In this document: positions 63,070 through 64,000 of the stretch, piece by piece
How positions within the stretch are numbered: position 1 is the first letter of the stretch
Layout: the number at the start of each line of letters is the position of its first letter
From: Kalaharituber pfeilii
Lineage: Eukaryota > Ascomycota > Pezizomycetes > Pezizales > Pezizaceae
DNA: 64,000 nucleotides
Direction of reading: 5' to 3'
Assembly (NCBI GenBank): GCA_015179045.1
Contig: WHUZ01000118.1
Coordinates: 80,792 to 144,791 of the forward strand
Translations under genes and position numbers: made by a program
The notes under the pieces: model-generated
Told to the model about the DNA's origin: nothing
The model's database searches: none
What the model saw: only the letters and a program-made list of their open reading frames with translations

Positions 63070-63596
63070 TATATTTTACATTCTAGTCGCATATTTTATT
63101 TCAAGTTCATAATACGAGAATATTACATAGAACTACAATATTAAAATGGATTAAATAAAGTTCTTATTTCTTAATTGTATTATTAAAGTTCAATATAATA
63201 TTCTGATAGCATATTTTATTGCGAACTTGAAAAAAAATATGTGACTAGAAACTATATATTGAATATGCAATTATATTGAAGTTTCAATGGTTGCATATTT
63301 CACTATAAATGAGTAGAATTAAGGATTTATTGCATTGGCGTACAATGCTATGTAATATTATGAATAGACTAAATAATATAGTGTTATGATAGTTGATCAT
63401 CCGAAACTTGAACAGGGGAAAAATCTCAGTGGCGTCATGAAAACAGGGGAAAAAAATGGTTTTCTCGCCCTGAAACTGATGGTCGACGGGAGATACGGAT
63501 ATAGCAGATCTGCATCACTAGCGAGAGTCGTGGGTTCCTACCGAGCGACATTTTGTTTTCTCCTTTTCTTTTCATGTTACCCCTTTGTAATTTAAA

Positions 63597-63642
63597 TCGC
63601 CATAACCCTTAGGGCGGCACGAGAAAAAAAGAAAAAAAAAAA
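63597..63642 (+). mobile_element. Tail-A retroelement end
   Basis: CGCCATAACCCTTAGGGCGG followed by CACGAGAAAAAAAG and poly(A). Confidence 0.6.
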
Positions 63643-63676
63643 TACTGATTTTAGTACAGTGAATATAGTAATTAAA

Positions 63677-64000
63677 TTGCCAGTACTTTTTTTTTTTTTT
63701 TTTATCAACAATACTCGCATGCCGCCCTATGGGCTATGGCGAGGGTTTATTAGAAGTAGGAAAAAGAAAAAAAGTAAACAGATAAATACATGTGGTGCCG
63801 CGGTGCTCATACATGATGCGGGTGAACTGTCATACGGAATGGGGCGTCATTCACTTCCGTCCTCTGTCCCATTCGTACTGTCCGGCTCGAAGTCATCTTC
63901 CTCCCAGTCTCACCCTGTCTACTTTCGATGCCTCCTCCAGGTATACCACCACCGAGCTTGTCTTCTTTCCCTCCTCAACTACTACAACTAGGGTCGTCTT
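63677..64000 (-). pseudogene. ORF1-only LINE derivative with tail A (runs off the window)
   Basis: Minus strand entering at 64000: VEEGKKTSSVVVYLEEASKV, DRVRLGGR, a TGA where relatives have Trp, then LRAGQYEWDRGRK and TGA at 63851-63853. Tail A follows 105 bp later (reverse complement at 63712-63746) with poly(A). Third clear case of an ORF1 end joined straight to tail A. The internal stop is one G-to-A change from Trp. Confidence 0.7.

Larger units (their letters stand above)
60978..63449. repeat. Fold-back element hosting two Tc1-like insertions
   Basis: Arms 60978-61036 and 63391-63449 are inverted copies with about one mismatch; weaker inverted similarity continues inward for another ~100-150 bp on each side. 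Removing the two Tc1-like insertions leaves ~600 bp of near-palindrome. The motif TTGCATATT or CGCATATTT recurs near 61121, 61094 (inverted), 62203, 63090, 63208 and 63291. Confidence 0.7.

Overview
The window looks like a transposon-saturated piece of a filamentous ascomycete genome. The host genes are sparse, with short GT...AG introns, while Tad1-type LINEs with RNase H and zinc-knuckle tails, a Copia element, pogo/Fot1-like and Tc1-like DNA transposons and many non-autonomous derivatives fill most of the space. Placement nearer than 'ascomycete, perhaps Pezizomycetes' is a guess. Stops in dead transposons are often C-to-T or G-to-A changes, as expected from RIP-like or methylation-driven mutation.

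Layout. 1-28.9 kb: three direct copies of a segment carrying one uncharacterised membrane-glycoprotein gene (ending at 1633, 13279 and 26265) with shared flanks; they differ by private insertions, so each copy supplies the empty site for the others. A fasciclin-domain gene (19.7-20.9 kb, minus) lies between copies 2 and 3. 29-36.6 kb: a dense graveyard of LINE 3' ends, GC-rich fold-back repeats and an intact 841-bp miniature LTR retrotransposon (TRIM, 35,073-35,913) with matching target-site duplication. 36.7-48.5 kb: one Tad-like LINE on the minus strand, broken by an ORF1-only LINE derivative inside ORF2 and by a three-deep nest of DNA elements inside ORF1. 49.7-55.1 kb: a full-length, open Copia element on the minus strand. 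55.3-56.6 kb: pogo-type MITEs. 57.1-59.7 kb: two convergent host genes, a maltose/galactoside O-acetyltransferase-like gene (three exons) and a YhhN/TMEM86 lysoplasmalogenase-like membrane protein. 61-63.5 kb: a fold-back element holding two Tc1-like insertions. The right edge cuts another LINE ORF1 fragment.

Two recurring retroelement 3' ends organise much of the repeat content. Tail A (core CGCCATAGCCC...GGGCGGCATGCGAGTAATGATATAAAA) follows both ORF2 remnants and, separately, ORF1-only remnants. Tail B (core CCCTGCCATGGC...GCAAGCGGGGTTACGTGA-An) follows a second LINE lineage. Several insertions are little more than the tail plus poly(A), flanked by good target-site duplications. The most unusual items are the TRIM with an array of covarying hairpins and a half-tRNA-iMet primer site shared with the Copia element, and the ORF1-only tail-A elements.
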